Origin: Bryoerythrophyllum caledonicum | Lineage: Eukaryota > Streptophyta > Bryopsida > Pottiales > Pottiaceae | NCBI GenBank assembly: GCA_963971425.1 | Contig: OZ020525.1 | Location: forward strand, 8,105,560 to 8,169,559 | Direction of reading: 5' to 3' | Length of the DNA: 64,000 nt | In this document: positions 13,216 through 23,889 of the stretch, piece after piece | How positions within the stretch are numbered: position 1 is the stretch's first letter | Layout: each line of letters opens with the position of its first letter | Position numbers and translations under genes: made by a program | Notes under the pieces: model-generated | The model's database searches: none | The model's input: the letters and a program-made list of their open reading frames with translations, nothing else | What the model was told of the DNA's origin: nothing

Positions 13216-13345
13216 GTTCCTTTCATTTCTCTTCCTTTTCTGGCCATTTATTTTCCCTCTAAATTTACCTCGAAAAAATATTTACAATGCCATAATAACT
13301 ACAAGCAACTCTTAACTCTTACAATAAGAACCATGCAAAAAACTA

Positions 13346-14069
13346 TTATAAATTCATTGCTTACCGCTTACAAGATAGCATTGGTGCTTTAATTCTTTAT
13401 GGCCGAAGATTTTTTTGGCCTGTGAGGATCCACAAGTGTCCTAGATCATGCAGAATGGCATCTACGCATCTCTTACATTTCAGTTCAAAAATCTACAAAC
13501 TCATCTCACGGAAACCACTGTACCTCGTTCATGATTGCATCTATTGTGGTGGTGATGGTCTCAATAAATGCCCATCTTCTTCTACTTCTAAGCCATGATC
13601 TATTTTTTCCTTTGAGGTGGTCTCTAGCGTTTTCTATAAAGATTTTTGTCCAGAAGGCACCCATGTATGATCGATCGGCCTTAAAGGGTTAACTCCCAGC
13701 CACCTTGAAAGATGCAAGACGAGTAATTGGTTCGAAGGCCATGAATGCTAAAACCCCATGATTACCTCAACATCTGATGTGGCTAAAATCCGCAGAGCTT
13801 CTACTGTCCGAAGCGATGGCTCTCTCCACTCACTGCACTGGATAGCACAGCAAACCAGGCTACAACAACAGACGTGGCTATGGGAGATTCTTGCCTTTCT
13901 CCCTTCGCAATCAGGGACATGGTTCATGAAAGCAACCAGCACGCCTCTTTCCACCTTTAACGTGCTAAAGCTCTGCATTTTCACAGCGCATCACGGCAAC
14001 TTGTAGAAACCATAGCAACCTCCACCTGGTTTCACTTCACTGGCATTTCATACAATCTAGACAACTCTT
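13346..14069. other. Spacer between TTAA elements
   Basis: No recognised gene. TTAAAGGGTTAA occurs at about 13680 and resembles the inner end motif of the neighbouring TTAA elements, so another truncated member may end here. An open frame at 13758-14006 (+) has no domain I know. Confidence 0.4.
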
Positions 14070-15039
14070 TTAACCCCTTACGTACCAAAAAAACACCGTG
14101 ACAGTTTTACACCAAAAACACTTCAAAAGTGTTGGATTCTAGTGCAATGAACAAAGATGGAAACAAAAACTTTGATTTCTAGTTCTAATCGTAGGATCTC
14201 AATTAAGACTTATTAAGTAATATATTTACAAAATTTCATTTACTTTGACCACACAGATTGAAAGATTACAGTGTTTGAAGTCAAGCAAGTGGGTCATATT
14301 CTTTCCTACGTTCAGTGGATTGGCAAACTTTGGCTTCACTTGGTGTCAAATTTTTGCACTACACAAGGTCTAAATTCATTACCATCTTGTTAAGCATGAT
14401 GTTAGTTCCTTATTCACCAATTTTTAGAGGTAGAGGACCGGTGTAGCATATTCAAAATAATCGTGCAAAGAGTGGAGGTTCAAAATTTGCAATTCACACT
14501 TTAATTTTTTGTGAACTTCATACATTTTAGATTGATAATCTAAATGGTGAATAAGAAGGTTTACACCACATATTGTTGTGGTAAAAATAAAAAGTGAGAA
14601 ATATAAAGATATCTAGGTTTTATGTGGAAAAGAAGAAGTTTTTTAGGGAACTTACCCAACAATGAGTGACAATGTGTGAAAATGTTTGACTTGGGTTAAT
14701 ATGCTATTTTCCACTAAAGACAAGAACTTTTTTTTGACAACAAGAAGGGAAACAATATTACTTGCAAGTACTGAAAATCTCACATTTAATAGAGTGTCCT
14801 AGCAAAAGTTTTTGGAGGTGCCCAAGGTGCCGAGGTGCCCACTCTCCCCATTTGAAATTCAAAACCCTATAACTTTTTCATCAAATGTCCAGTTTAGGAA
14901 AAAATTGTTTTCCACTAAGGTCTTGGTAATGCCTTTTTATAGTAAAGGTTTCAAAGAGGAATGTTGGAAATTGACACCATAGGAACCTGACTAAACTTTC
15001 AAAAAGCCCATTTTTGACACTTGGTCCTTTAAGGATTAA
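14070..15039. mobile_element. TTAA-flanked DNA element, copy B
   Basis: This is a close relative of copy A (12265-13215) in the same orientation, similar along its whole length of about 960 bp. Shared text includes CGTGACAGTTTTACACC near the left end and CCATTTTTGACACTTGGTCC near the right end. It begins after TTAA at 14070-14073 and ends at TTAA 15036-15039. That right-hand TTAA is also the left flank of the next element, so the two abut without any spacer. Confidence 0.75.
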
Positions 15040-15562
15040 GGCCTGACATCCATTTTTAGGTCGTTTGGGCATGCTCACTTTTGTAGCAAGCACTACATGC
15101 AACCTCTAAGGAATATTTGAGTAAAATTTAGAGGCCAAGCAAGATGAGCATCTATTGGAATTTAACGGCGTGGAAATCTTGTTTGATTTTCCACTCTCCC
15201 CGGGCATCATATGAGTATCACATTGGTATCACAGAGCTGCCATTGTTTATGGCGAGCTAATTCAGCAATTCTATTTAATCTTTTAAGGCCAATGAGCTCA
15301 CAAGGCCTCGAAGAATCCACAGGTGTAATGGATCATGTCGAGCAACATCTATACATATGTTACATTCCATCGCAATCCCACTACATGGAAATCACTGTAG
15401 CTGACCAATGCTTGCATCAATTTTAGTGCCGCCGGTCCCGGTAGATGCTCATCCTGCTCCGCCCTTTAATTCACAATTCATATTTTCCATGGAGGTGGCA
15501 TGTAGCACTTGTTACAAACGTTAACGTGCCCAAACAACCTAAAAATGGACGATAGGCCTTAA
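15036..15562. mobile_element. TTAA-flanked MITE with about 75-bp inverted ends
   Basis: A body of about 519 bp (15040-15558) has long inverted termini. Both ends carry GGCCT, then CCATTTTTAGG, GTTTGGGCA, and later CTACATGC and ACCTC, at about 80 percent identity over 75 bp. TTAA flanks it on each side (15036-15039 and 15559-15562). It is non-coding. Its end sequence differs from copies A and B, so it is a separate family using the same target. Confidence 0.75.
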
Positions 15563-16669
15563 CCCTTAAACAACAGCCAAAAATTGTATATACATGCGAC
15601 TACTTTTAATTTTATAGAATGCAAAAAATGTATAAAATTTTAGCAAGATTTTTACCTTTGGATTGGAGATTTTTCAACTAACATCTTTCATTTGGAGGTC
15701 ACTTCAATGTCTCAACCTTATCATATTCAAATACAACACCATTCACCATACTATGGCCACTACTCTAAAAATGATGTTTTGTGTATGCACTCTAATTGAT
15801 TTATAAATGCTACAACTTTTTACTCTTGATGAATATTTTACCAACTATGTCTACAATGATCCACCTCTTTCATTAGTAGTGCCCTTGGTAAAATTGTTCG
15901 TCAAAGGTAAAAAACTAAAGCACTTCCAATCATATAGTGTGGATACACTACACATCATTTACAGTATAGTGGCACCCTCTAACGACAAAGGAACCAAAAT
16001 GTGGTCATTGAGACCAGTTTTTGGGGGAGCCACGGCTGATTGAACCATTGGATTGATTTGCACTAAGGTTGGATGATCCATAACCACCACGAACTCCATA
16101 ACGGATAAGCAAAAGTGTACCAAAACCACCACAGACCCACCCCATTTCCGAAATTTTAGGAAGTCATATATGATTGGGTGTTAGTTCATGATTGGTTCAA
16201 AGCTGCCGGTTTTTAGTCAATGCAAAAGTGGTTTTTAGTACAACTTAGTGTGGAAATAGAGAGTTGTGTATGTCGAGGAATGGGTCACCGCTTACTATCC
16301 ACTTTGAAAATTTGTAGCAATTTCAATATGAAGAAATAAATGGTCACGACAATTGCAATATTCATGAAATCCTATTTTGAATTCCCAAAAAATGTCTTAC
16401 CACATATACAAACGCTATAAATAGGTCAGCAAGCTTAAGTTGGTGGTTATAGGTCATCCAACCTTAGTTGGAGCGGTTGTGCACTATGCTTTCCTCCATC
16501 TAACCCATCTTCCCGATCTCCAATCGGTTGAGTCAATAACAAACTACAATGAATTCTGTGAAAAAAAGCGATCAAGGAAGTGTACTTATCGTGTAGATGC
16601 TGTTGTGCAGAATCTATTAAATCGAAATATTTTCAGGGGCTGTGCATGGCCTCGCCGTTAAAGGGTTAA
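15559..16669. mobile_element. Third abutting TTAA element
   Basis: It starts TTAACCCTTAAAC at 15559 and ends GTTAAAGGGTTAA near 16669, giving short inverted ends around about 1.1 kb. Internal inverted segments are visible (AAGGTTGGATGATCCATAACC near 16060 against GGTTATAGGTCATCCAACCTT near 16444). No coding frame is convincing. It shares its left TTAA with the preceding MITE. Confidence 0.6.
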
Positions 16670-17188
16670 GAAGCCCTGGAGCGTGGGCAAAGGGCGAGTC
16701 GCGACGTCAGCCGGCAGAAAAGAGTGCCTCCTCATAGGTATTCACTAGCAATCAACCCCCATCGTGAATGAGACGGCATTGGCCAAGCTTCAATGCTCTC
16801 ACTCGGACAAAAGACGTTGCCTCGGGATCTGCAATAGTTGATCAAGGATAAGATCATTTCGATGACAAGAAAGGTGACGCTCCCGCTTTTTGGCGTTCAG
16901 ATTCCACGAGTTCGCACCCGATTGATAAATGCTACTTCCTGTCGCTCTCCAGGCCGATTCGCACTCGAATTAGGCGAGAGGAGAATCTGAAACGACGTCA
17001 CTAGCTTAGAACTTGGTACTATCTCCGATCCCGAAGGGGTAGCGTAAACAAGCAGTCGTTTCCTGAGTCTTGATCGGATAGGTCCTCTTGAGGAAATATA
17101 AGCACATGACCCTGGTGCGAACAATATCTCGGCAATTATAACTTAGGTCGAGGTGAGTCTCTGCACAATCGTTGACACTGAGGTAGCC
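16670..17188 (+). promoter_or_regulatory. Upstream region and probable 5' leader of the J8 gene
   Basis: This stretch of about 520 bp between the TTAA element and the J8 start codon is markedly more GC-balanced than the flanking repeats, as expected for promoter plus 5' UTR. A GACGTCA element lies near 16703. No clear TATA box or initiator can be assigned by eye. I see no other gene in it. Confidence 0.4.
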
Positions 17189-18036
17189 ATGAGGAAGCTG
17201 TTACGAGGAGGTCACGTGAGTGTCACGCGAGAGAACTCCGTGGTGATTACGCACAGTGTGTGTCCTGTGAGTATACAGAGATCTGTGAGGTTTCGGAGCG
17301 CGGGCATTCGGGCATCATACTCCGGGTCTGCGCCAGGCCGACATGGCGAGCACTTGGCGACCTTGGGGCTTAGCGCCGCCGCTTCTAGACAGGAAATCAA
17401 GCAGGCGTACCGCAAGCTGGCTCTCAAGGTAAGGTCTAGCTAGTCCACCTCTCAGATGCAGGAAAGTACTCATCTTCGCCCACCTTGTTGCAAATGATTA
17501 ATCAATGTCGTGTTTCTGCAAGCAGTATCATCCTGATGTTTGCAAAGGAGACCACTGCGCGCTCATGTTCAAGCAAGTGAACACTGCGTACGAGGTATGA
17601 TTTCCAGGTGATCTAGAAACTCTGGAAACCTGCAAAATCTTTCTTAATTGCCACCAAAGTGACGACTATTATAATAATTTAATTCCACCTCCAGGATTAC
17701 CAAACCTTATGTAGCCTAAGTCTCAGCTTATTGTACCAACTACTGTAATCTCAAGTTTAGGTCCACCCACTCCACATCGTAGCATACGTCCTGGTAAAAT
17801 TGTAAAGATATACTCAGAAGTTGGCAGTGTTTTTCTCATGTTTGTTTCGATTTCAGGTTGCGTTAGAAGCGGAAGAGGAGGAGGAATCGATGAGTGGAGT
17901 GGGGGATGAGTGTGATCTGGAGGGGTTCATGGGCGCCACCGACGAGTCCTGGGACGACTGGGAGGAGTGGATGGGGTGGGAGGGCGCCGGGACCTACGAC
18001 TTCTCCAACCACATCAACCCCTCGTACAGCTTTTAA
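17189..18036 (+). CDS. J8: Chloroplast J8-type DnaJ (J-domain) protein
   Basis: Three exons, 17189-17428, 17526-17594 and 17857-18036, with GT-AG introns give 162 aa, close to the length of Arabidopsis chaperone DnaJ 8 as I recall it. The first 45-50 residues are rich in Ser, Arg and Val and look like a plastid transit peptide. The J domain runs from about residue 54 to 103, with QAYRKLALK before the catalytic HPD (82-84) and KQVNTAYE at its end. The acidic tail carries [14 protein letters not shown] and SNHINP, which are hallmark sequences of plant J8 proteins. By family, the protein stimulates the ATPase of stromal Hsp70. I chose the ATG at 17189 because upstream in-frame codons include no other ATG. 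The gene looks intact and converges on CSL4. Confidence 0.92.
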
Positions 18037-18869
18037 GCCTGACTTCTATGTGTACATACCACCAATTTGCCGACAATTTCTCCTAGGTGATGAACTAGGG
18101 GGATGGGTCAATTCTTAGATCAATCTGTTTGCTTGATTTCTCTAATCTTACAGTGGATGAACTCCGGATCACTAGTTGAGCCTGGGACATGATATTAGAC
18201 CTGTACAGTTGGTATCCTTGAAACATGTGTTGTGTTTAACAGACTAGATTTCTGTGATTTTTCTCTCCCGGAAGTTGACTTAGATGTCTGGATTCTATCA
18301 CTAGAACAACTGGGGCTGTGTTCGACACTCTTTTTTGTGGTGTCAAAAAAAAGTGTTGAAAACTTGTGTATAATATAAAGCCTCATTTGCTCTAGTGTAC
18401 AGTGATAGATATCGAATGACCGTCTGAAATTTGAACTGTAACACTTGGAACAAACTCTAAATGTAGAGCTCATCCAGGTTCAGTACATCGTGGGTCATAT
18501 GGTCTTATGAATTTACGATTCAACAAACTCATTTAGCACTAATTTCATAGTAGCATATCTGCAGAATCGTGATAGGTCGGTCACAAACATTCCAATTTTA
18601 GTTCGAAGATGATTTTCTATTATGACAGCTTCTCAATGAGGACAGCCACAGCCTGATTCCTGACAATGATAGAGAAGTCGACCCGAGGCATTCCTTATCA
18701 TTTGTAACTTGATTTGCACCCAACTACGGTCATCATTTGCTGCTTTCTCCAAGCTCATCAGAAGCGCCAGCTATCATTGAAAGCCGTGATCTTGTACAGA
18801 ATGCCCGTATCTGCCTCAACCTGCAAAAGCAAGCCTGGCCACACATGCAGAAAAAAGTTCTAAAGCATA
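18037..18869. other. Convergent 3' intergenic region
   Basis: About 830 bp separate the stop codons of the convergent J8 and CSL4 genes and must hold both 3' UTRs. No further gene or clear repeat is seen. AT-rich text with AATATAAAG near 18372 could include poly(A) signals, but none can be assigned with confidence. Confidence 0.5.
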
Positions 18870-20809
18870 TTACACTACTTTGGCTACCTTCCGGAACTCC
18901 TTCTGGAAAGTCACAGGACATTGCATCTCCTGCCAGCTGATCGGCACCATCTGAGCTCCTGAAATCATATACAAACAAATCCTTTATTTAGTATATTAGC
19001 TCACTATGATATTTCCAAAGTCACCCAAAGTTTCAACAAGATACCCCTATATTTAAAACTATATGTTTACTCTAAATAGCTATTAGATCGATAGAAGAGT
19101 TTAGTGGTCTGATGAAGTATGGAAGAGCTTGGTAATCTCTAAGCTCAAGTCATAATAGTTTCAACCGTCTTTGAGAGCGAGGAAATGACATGCCATAAAT
19201 ATTGACAGCGTTTCTCTCCTTCGATGTTGAGCTGATATTGAGAAACATTAAGAGGTGATTAAAATGAAAATAATGAGGGAGGGGTGTCTTATTCACACTT
19301 CGGGTGACTTTACAGATACCATAACAGGTGAATCTGCAATTCAAGGGAAGAGAATAAATTAACACACTTACCAGCGTCGCTAGTTGCAGACACAACACCT
19401 AACTCATTCTTGGCTGTCGACAGGAAGTAGGCACGAGCATCTCCAAGCGAAAGCTGCGGAGTTTCATGGTTAAGGACAACCTTACCCTAACCAAACAAAA
19501 GGCTAATCTACACAGACACATGTATCCACAACGTAAACAGAAACAGGTCATAAGGATACCACTTCCGCTCTTATGATGTCACCAGGTCGAAATGAAAGAT
19601 GCATGTCCACCTTATCTATCTCAGTCGACCGCACATCTTGTTGCCTGTTTAATCAATACCAAAATGGTGTTAGTCCAAAGAAGTTTATTAAACCAAACCA
19701 AACAAGCATAAAGTAATGTACCTACCTCACTAGGCCTCTGAATTTTTCCTTCACTGCTCTGGTTCCCACACACAAGATATCAGCGATTGCTTGCCGCGGT
19801 TGAACCTTTCGTATCTGAAGCCAATACATACACCGAAATTAAGCCCTAATGGAAACAATTTTCTCCACACATGGGAGGGATTGTTGAAATTTAACAAACC
19901 TTAGCAGTGACAACCGCACCAGGTCCAGGAACTGCTCCTTGCTCCTTCTCCCTGTGCACTTCTATTGTTGGCTTCTGCACATACTCAAAGGGCGTTAAGC
20001 ACACTGCAAAAAATTTACAATGTAGCACTTAGGTCCTAAACCCTAATTTACAGACTCTTATCAAAGTCATCCATAATATCATTACTCCAAAGCAAACTTA
20101 TTGAGAGTATTCCTCTGTTTCAGACCTCGTATCTACTGCCTCTCAAGCTTGCGAACCTTCTTGGATCTGATAACTACATTAAAGATAATAAGACCACTTC
20201 CACCTACACAACAACCCTCCTCCTCCCGCTGTATTCTTAAACCCTGAAAGTCCTTAAACCCTAAACCCTACACCTAACTCCTAACATATGTTTCAGATTC
20301 TCAAGCGCCCGTTCCCTGCAAAATTCCTCTCAATCTGATAGCTACATTAAACATAACAAGACCACCTAACTCCTCCAAACACCAATGCAACGTCCTGAAA
20401 AATACTTAAACCCTGGAAGTCCTTAAACCCTAAACCCTACACCCAATCCCTACCATATGTTTCCAATGCACAGGTTCTCAAGCGCCCGTTCCCTGCAGAC
20501 TTCCTCTCAATTTGATAGCTACAAAACCACTTCCTAACTCCTCCAAAAACCAATGCAACGACCTGAAAAGTCCTCCAACCTTAAAATTTCTGAAACCCGT
20601 AAAACCTAAACCCTAACTCAGACATGCGTTGTATCGGGACCACCGAGCACCTGATCAGGTGTGCCGGGTGGAGATGGCACTACATGTTGCAGGCCGACGA
20701 CGGACGACAGCACGTTGCCGCCCCATGCGTAGGTTCCAGGTCCCGGGGCGTAATCCGCCAGGGATCCCAGCACCTCGCCCGGCGTAATGTACACCTGCGC
20801 GGAGCTCAT
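18870..20809 (-). CDS. CSL4: Exosome complex component CSL4
   Basis: Six exons on the minus strand (20809-20651, 19974-19900, 19814-19726, 19644-19560, 19453-19372, 18958-18870) have GT-AG introns and matching phases, giving 192 aa. Residues 8-30 (ITPGEVLGSLADYAPGPGTY) form the conserved N-terminal domain. The S1 RNA-binding domain follows, with VPGPGAVVTAK, ADILCVGTRAVKEKFRGLVR, EIDKVDMHLSFRPGDIIRAE and GDARAYFLSTAKNELGVVSA. The C-terminus, ISWQEMQCPVTFQKEFRKVA, matches the usual CSL4 ending. By family, CSL4 is one of three S1 cap subunits of the RNA exosome, which degrades and trims RNA in nucleus and cytoplasm. I chose the ATG at 20809 because it gives the usual short leader before ITPGEVLG; the frame stays open upstream to an earlier ATG at 20926. 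The gene appears intact. Confidence 0.95.
20120..20610. repeat. About 178-bp tandem repeat with telo-box motifs in CSL4 intron 1
   Basis: The segment with TCTCAAGCGCCCGTTCCCTG occurs near 20299 and again near 20476. It is accompanied by repeated GATAGCTACA, CTCCTCCAAA and TTAAACCCTAAACCCTA text, giving about 2.5 copies. AAACCCTA is the plant telo-box and is also the telomere repeat; here it is internal to an intron of a housekeeping gene and could act as a regulatory motif. The copies are unequal in length. Confidence 0.75.
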
Positions 20810-21117
20810 CAGGGCGGCTTCGATTGCACTGGAAATTTGTGTGGAGGCGACGAGGGCGAAGAAAAACAGAGCGAAGAGGCGCACCCTTGGATATGCAGGT
20901 GAAACGACGAAGACGAGGACTGCCACGGTCTCAGGCCCCGACCTTGGTCGGGCCTAATACCGTGAACCCATCTCGTCTGCAGCGGTTCCATTATTTCGGG
21001 TCCCCAACAAGGTAGAGCCGATCAATTAGGAAATATCGTCATCACAATGAGAGTTTCTTTATATAAGGCGAAGAAAATCTATCATTACCTGAGAAGACCC
21101 CATTCATGATATATTAG
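20810..21117 (-). promoter_or_regulatory. Upstream region of CSL4
   Basis: GC-rich text directly before the CSL4 start codon continues the open frame upstream to an in-frame ATG at 20926, whose product would be a hydrophobic leader. I consider that part 5' UTR, since CSL4 proteins lack a signal peptide. The sequence GGTCTCAGGCCCGACC near 20928 lies in the likely core promoter. No TATA box is obvious. Confidence 0.4.
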
Positions 21118-21139
21118 AAGCAACCGGTCAAAAAATGAA

Positions 21140-21240
21140 GCGCAAGGGCCATGAGCAAATGAGCGAAGAGCCGAGACACAACAAGAGCCACAGACAATGA
21201 CAACTGACGTGGATGAAAAAGCAACAACTAGAAACGTAAC
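21140..21240. repeat. Direct repeat flanking the Crypton region, left copy
   Basis: About 100 bp, from GAAGCGCAAGGGCCATGAGC through ACAACAAGAGCCACAGAC to AAAGCAACAACTAGAAAC, recurs in the same orientation at about 29013-29118 with roughly 90 percent identity. Together the copies bracket the Crypton-type recombinase gene. The repeat's nature is unknown; it may mark the ends of the mobile unit or be a shared flanking repeat. Confidence 0.7.
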
Positions 21241-22053
21241 GCCCGATCGGGTTTTGGTCTCATTCATTTCGGCACACATTATAACCTAGAATGTTTGCGA
21301 GAACAAGGCATTGTGGGATCTCACGGTCAAAAGCCCGGTTCTCGGAAACACCGGGCAACAGATTTAAAAAAGAGACTTCTTTTTTTTTCATTGAAAAATA
21401 ATGATCATACATTCGCCATTTCAACAGTTTGCTTTTAACACCATTGCTTTTTTAACATGTCTGTTTTTTCAACCCTGGTACTTTAACAATGTTGCTTCTT
21501 TTACAAACTCTTTACTTTTGATATAAATTAAATAGTCTGTTCAAGAGACCAGATTCATATTTTACTTCATACTTACACACGATTCATTCTAAACTATAAA
21601 TTTACATCCAAAATATCAATTTTTCTTAAGCAAAAAGTTTTCAAAGACTGGATCTCATACAAAGATACACAGATACAAGATCAAGAACCGCTACTACCAA
21701 GTAGACAGCATTTACAAATCACAAGTAGACATTTAGCTGTTGCAGTACCCATTGTTGACCATAGAATGTGCAAATGAACTACAGCTCTGGAATCAACTAC
21801 TAAACTCAACTAAGACTATGCATTGTTGAACTCCATTGTTGAACAGGACTGGAAAACAACTACTGGAAAACAAATAAACTACAACAACTACTAAACTACT
21901 TAACCAAGTCACTGATCATATTGCCTTCATGATGCCTTCACACTCCAGCATTTCAAATTACATTTCCCCCCTACATTTAATAGCAAAGAATTAGCACAGT
22001 TGCCACAATATAATCAGAAGCAAAAACAAAAGCAAAAGCAATTAAAAATCGTA
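21241..22053. other. AT-rich 3' flank of the recombinase gene
   Basis: No gene is recognised. The text is AT-rich with runs of T and repeated ACAACTACTAAAC near 21780-21900. It would include the 3' UTR of the minus-strand recombinase gene if the last exon assigned near 22054 is right. Confidence 0.4.
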
Positions 22054-22951
22054 CCTTCAATTGATTCAGAAGAATTTTCACAAAGCACCAATCAAGTACA
22101 CCGACAAAGTTGAAGAAGTTACAACCGTTAACGCTCCCAAACACCATTCCATTTGATCCCTCCTGTCCAAATATAATCAACTAAATAAGACTTCAACAAA
22201 AGGGCAATGAGAACGCAACTTACCACATTCTAACAGTTTCCTCCTTCACCAATCCAGTTTTTTCCTTCACCAAACCAGAGGCCGCCTCTTTCTTAAGAAC
22301 GTGAAGATATTTACCATGAAAACCAAACATACACTCAAAAACAAAAATTCATATACTTGATAAGATCCATTCTGAATAACCTCTGCAACAGAAGCGACAT
22401 CCGCCACCTGAAATATTAACAATTAGAAAATACTATGATTAGTAAAAGAACTAACAACACAGAAAATCACTACACACTACCTTAAAGACTTTCACTTTCT
22501 GTTCTTCCTCGAGGAGCACCTCTTCAAACTTAGCAGCTTTGCCAGATTTCAAACGAGCTAAATCCCCATTTATCGCATGTTGACAAACACTCATATCAAC
22601 CTGATCGGAATTGGCGTTGTATCGTTGATAAGACTTTTCATCCCGGTGACCAGTAACACGCATACATTTTTCGGTAGGAATATTCGCCTTCAGCATCCTG
22701 GTGATGCCAATTTGCCGCAATGTCTTGTTACTAAACTTACGGCCCGCGACGTTAATGCCCAACGTAGATGTCGTGCCATGAATTTAAAATTTTTTTTAGT
22801 TAGGTAGTGGAGAATGATATAATTAGATAAATTGATTAAAATTGTGCTTTGATGTAAACTTGAATTTGCATATAGGGAGAAATAACGTAGATAGAATAAG
22901 GGAACTCGGTAATCCCTTAAACAACATAAGGAGAAGCCTTCAACCCAGGCC

Positions 22952-23095
22952 CAGCTTGGATAGGGGCAGCTCGGATAGGGGCAGCTCGGATAGGAGTAGC
23001 CCGGATAGGGGCAGCTCAGAAAGGGGCAGCTCGGATAGGAGTAGCTCGGATAGGGGCAGCTCGGATAGGAGGAGCTCGATTTTGGACAGCTCGGA
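22952..23095 (+). repeat. 15-bp tandem repeat
   Basis: About nine units of AGCTCGGATAGGGGC with small variants run head to tail. As the period is a multiple of three, the repeat reads as a Ser-Ser-Asp-Arg-Gly-like periodic frame in the forward direction, which explains the 134-codon open frame across it. Confidence 0.9.
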
Positions 23096-23199
23096 GGAAG
23101 GCAGGAAGGGTCGAAGAAGAAGCCCCGGAAGTCACTTAGAAAGCAACCGTCCGGCCCAACCAGGGACTACAAAGCTGAGCCGAGCAAGAGCCGAAAGCA

Positions 23200-23720
23200 A
23201 GAGTTCCGAGCCTGTGAGTCCGAGCTGTGAGTTTCGAGCCTGGTGAGTTCCGAGCTGTGAGTGCCGAGCTGGTGAGTTGAGCATTGGTCCGAGCTGAGCT
23301 GGTGAGTTGAGCACTAGTAAGCCTGTGAGCTCCGAGCTGTGAGTTCCGAGCTCTGAGTGCCGAGCTGGTGAGTTGAGCATTGGTCCGAGCTGAGCTAGTG
23401 AGTTGAGCGCTGGTCCGAGCTGTGAATTCCGAGCTGGTGAGTTGAGCGCTGGTCCGAGCTAGTGAGCTCCGAGCTGTGAGTTCCGAGCTGTGAGTTCCGA
23501 GCCTGTGAGTCCGAGCTGTGAGTTCCGAGCCTGGTGAGTTCCGAGGAGTGAGTGCCGAGTTGTGAGTTCCGAGCTGGTGAGTTGAGCGCTGGTACGAGCT
23601 AGTAAGTTCCGAGCTGGTGAGTTGAGCGCTGGTCCTAGCTAGTGAGTTCCGAGCTGTGAGTTCCGAGCTAGTGAGTTGAGCACTGGTGAGCCTGTGAGTC
23701 CCGAGAGCTAGAGAGCCTAT
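23200..23720 (+). repeat. GTGAGTTCCGAGCT tandem array
   Basis: Units of 12-15 bp built on GTGAGTTCCGAGCT and GGTGAGTTGAGCGCTGGTCC alternate in a loose higher-order pattern over about 520 bp. It precedes the 504-aa ORF within the same element. The open frames on either strand are products of the periodicity. Confidence 0.85.
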
Positions 23721-23889
23721 GAGCCCGAGCTGATCTAGCCTGTGAGATCCCCGAGAGCAGTTGAGAGAACCAAGAACGAGAAGATCGAGTGAGCTTGGGA
23801 GAAGACAAGAGAATCTGGGGGAAACCTGTGGTGGTCAAGGTAACCTTGTGTGAACCATGGATTAAAGAAGCATCGTCCGAACAAGAAGA

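Larger units (their letters stand above)
7200..13345. mobile_element. Composite element with about 400-bp inverted arms
   Basis: The sequence at about 7200-7601 reappears as its reverse complement at about 12000-12264 and 13216-13345. The right arm is split by a TTAA element (12265-13215). Shared landmarks include GGATAAGCAACGACAAGTG (7391) and its complement near 12200, and ATGGTTGCACAAGCAAG at the inner edge of the right arm. Identity looks like 85-95 percent. The arms enclose about 4.4 kb holding a Copia fossil, a decayed gene copy and a low-complexity repeat. A foldback or long-TIR DNA element fits best. The outer ends and target duplication were not resolved. Confidence 0.65.

Noticed and set aside
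15220-15240. TTGGTATCACAGAGC, which looks like a tRNA-Met primer-binding site after an LTR
   Set aside because: It lies inside a MITE with its own inverted ends and TTAA flanks; no LTR, gag or pol is adjacent.
18733-18978. Open frame overlapping the last CSL4 exon with a further upstream ATG
   Set aside because: The exon reading ISWQEMQCPVT in another frame, with a splice acceptor at 18959, explains this stretch.
22842-23380. Ser/Arg-rich frame (134 codons) before the 504-aa ORF as a separate gene
   Set aside because: It is generated by 15-bp and 12-15-bp tandem repeats, with no conserved start or domain.
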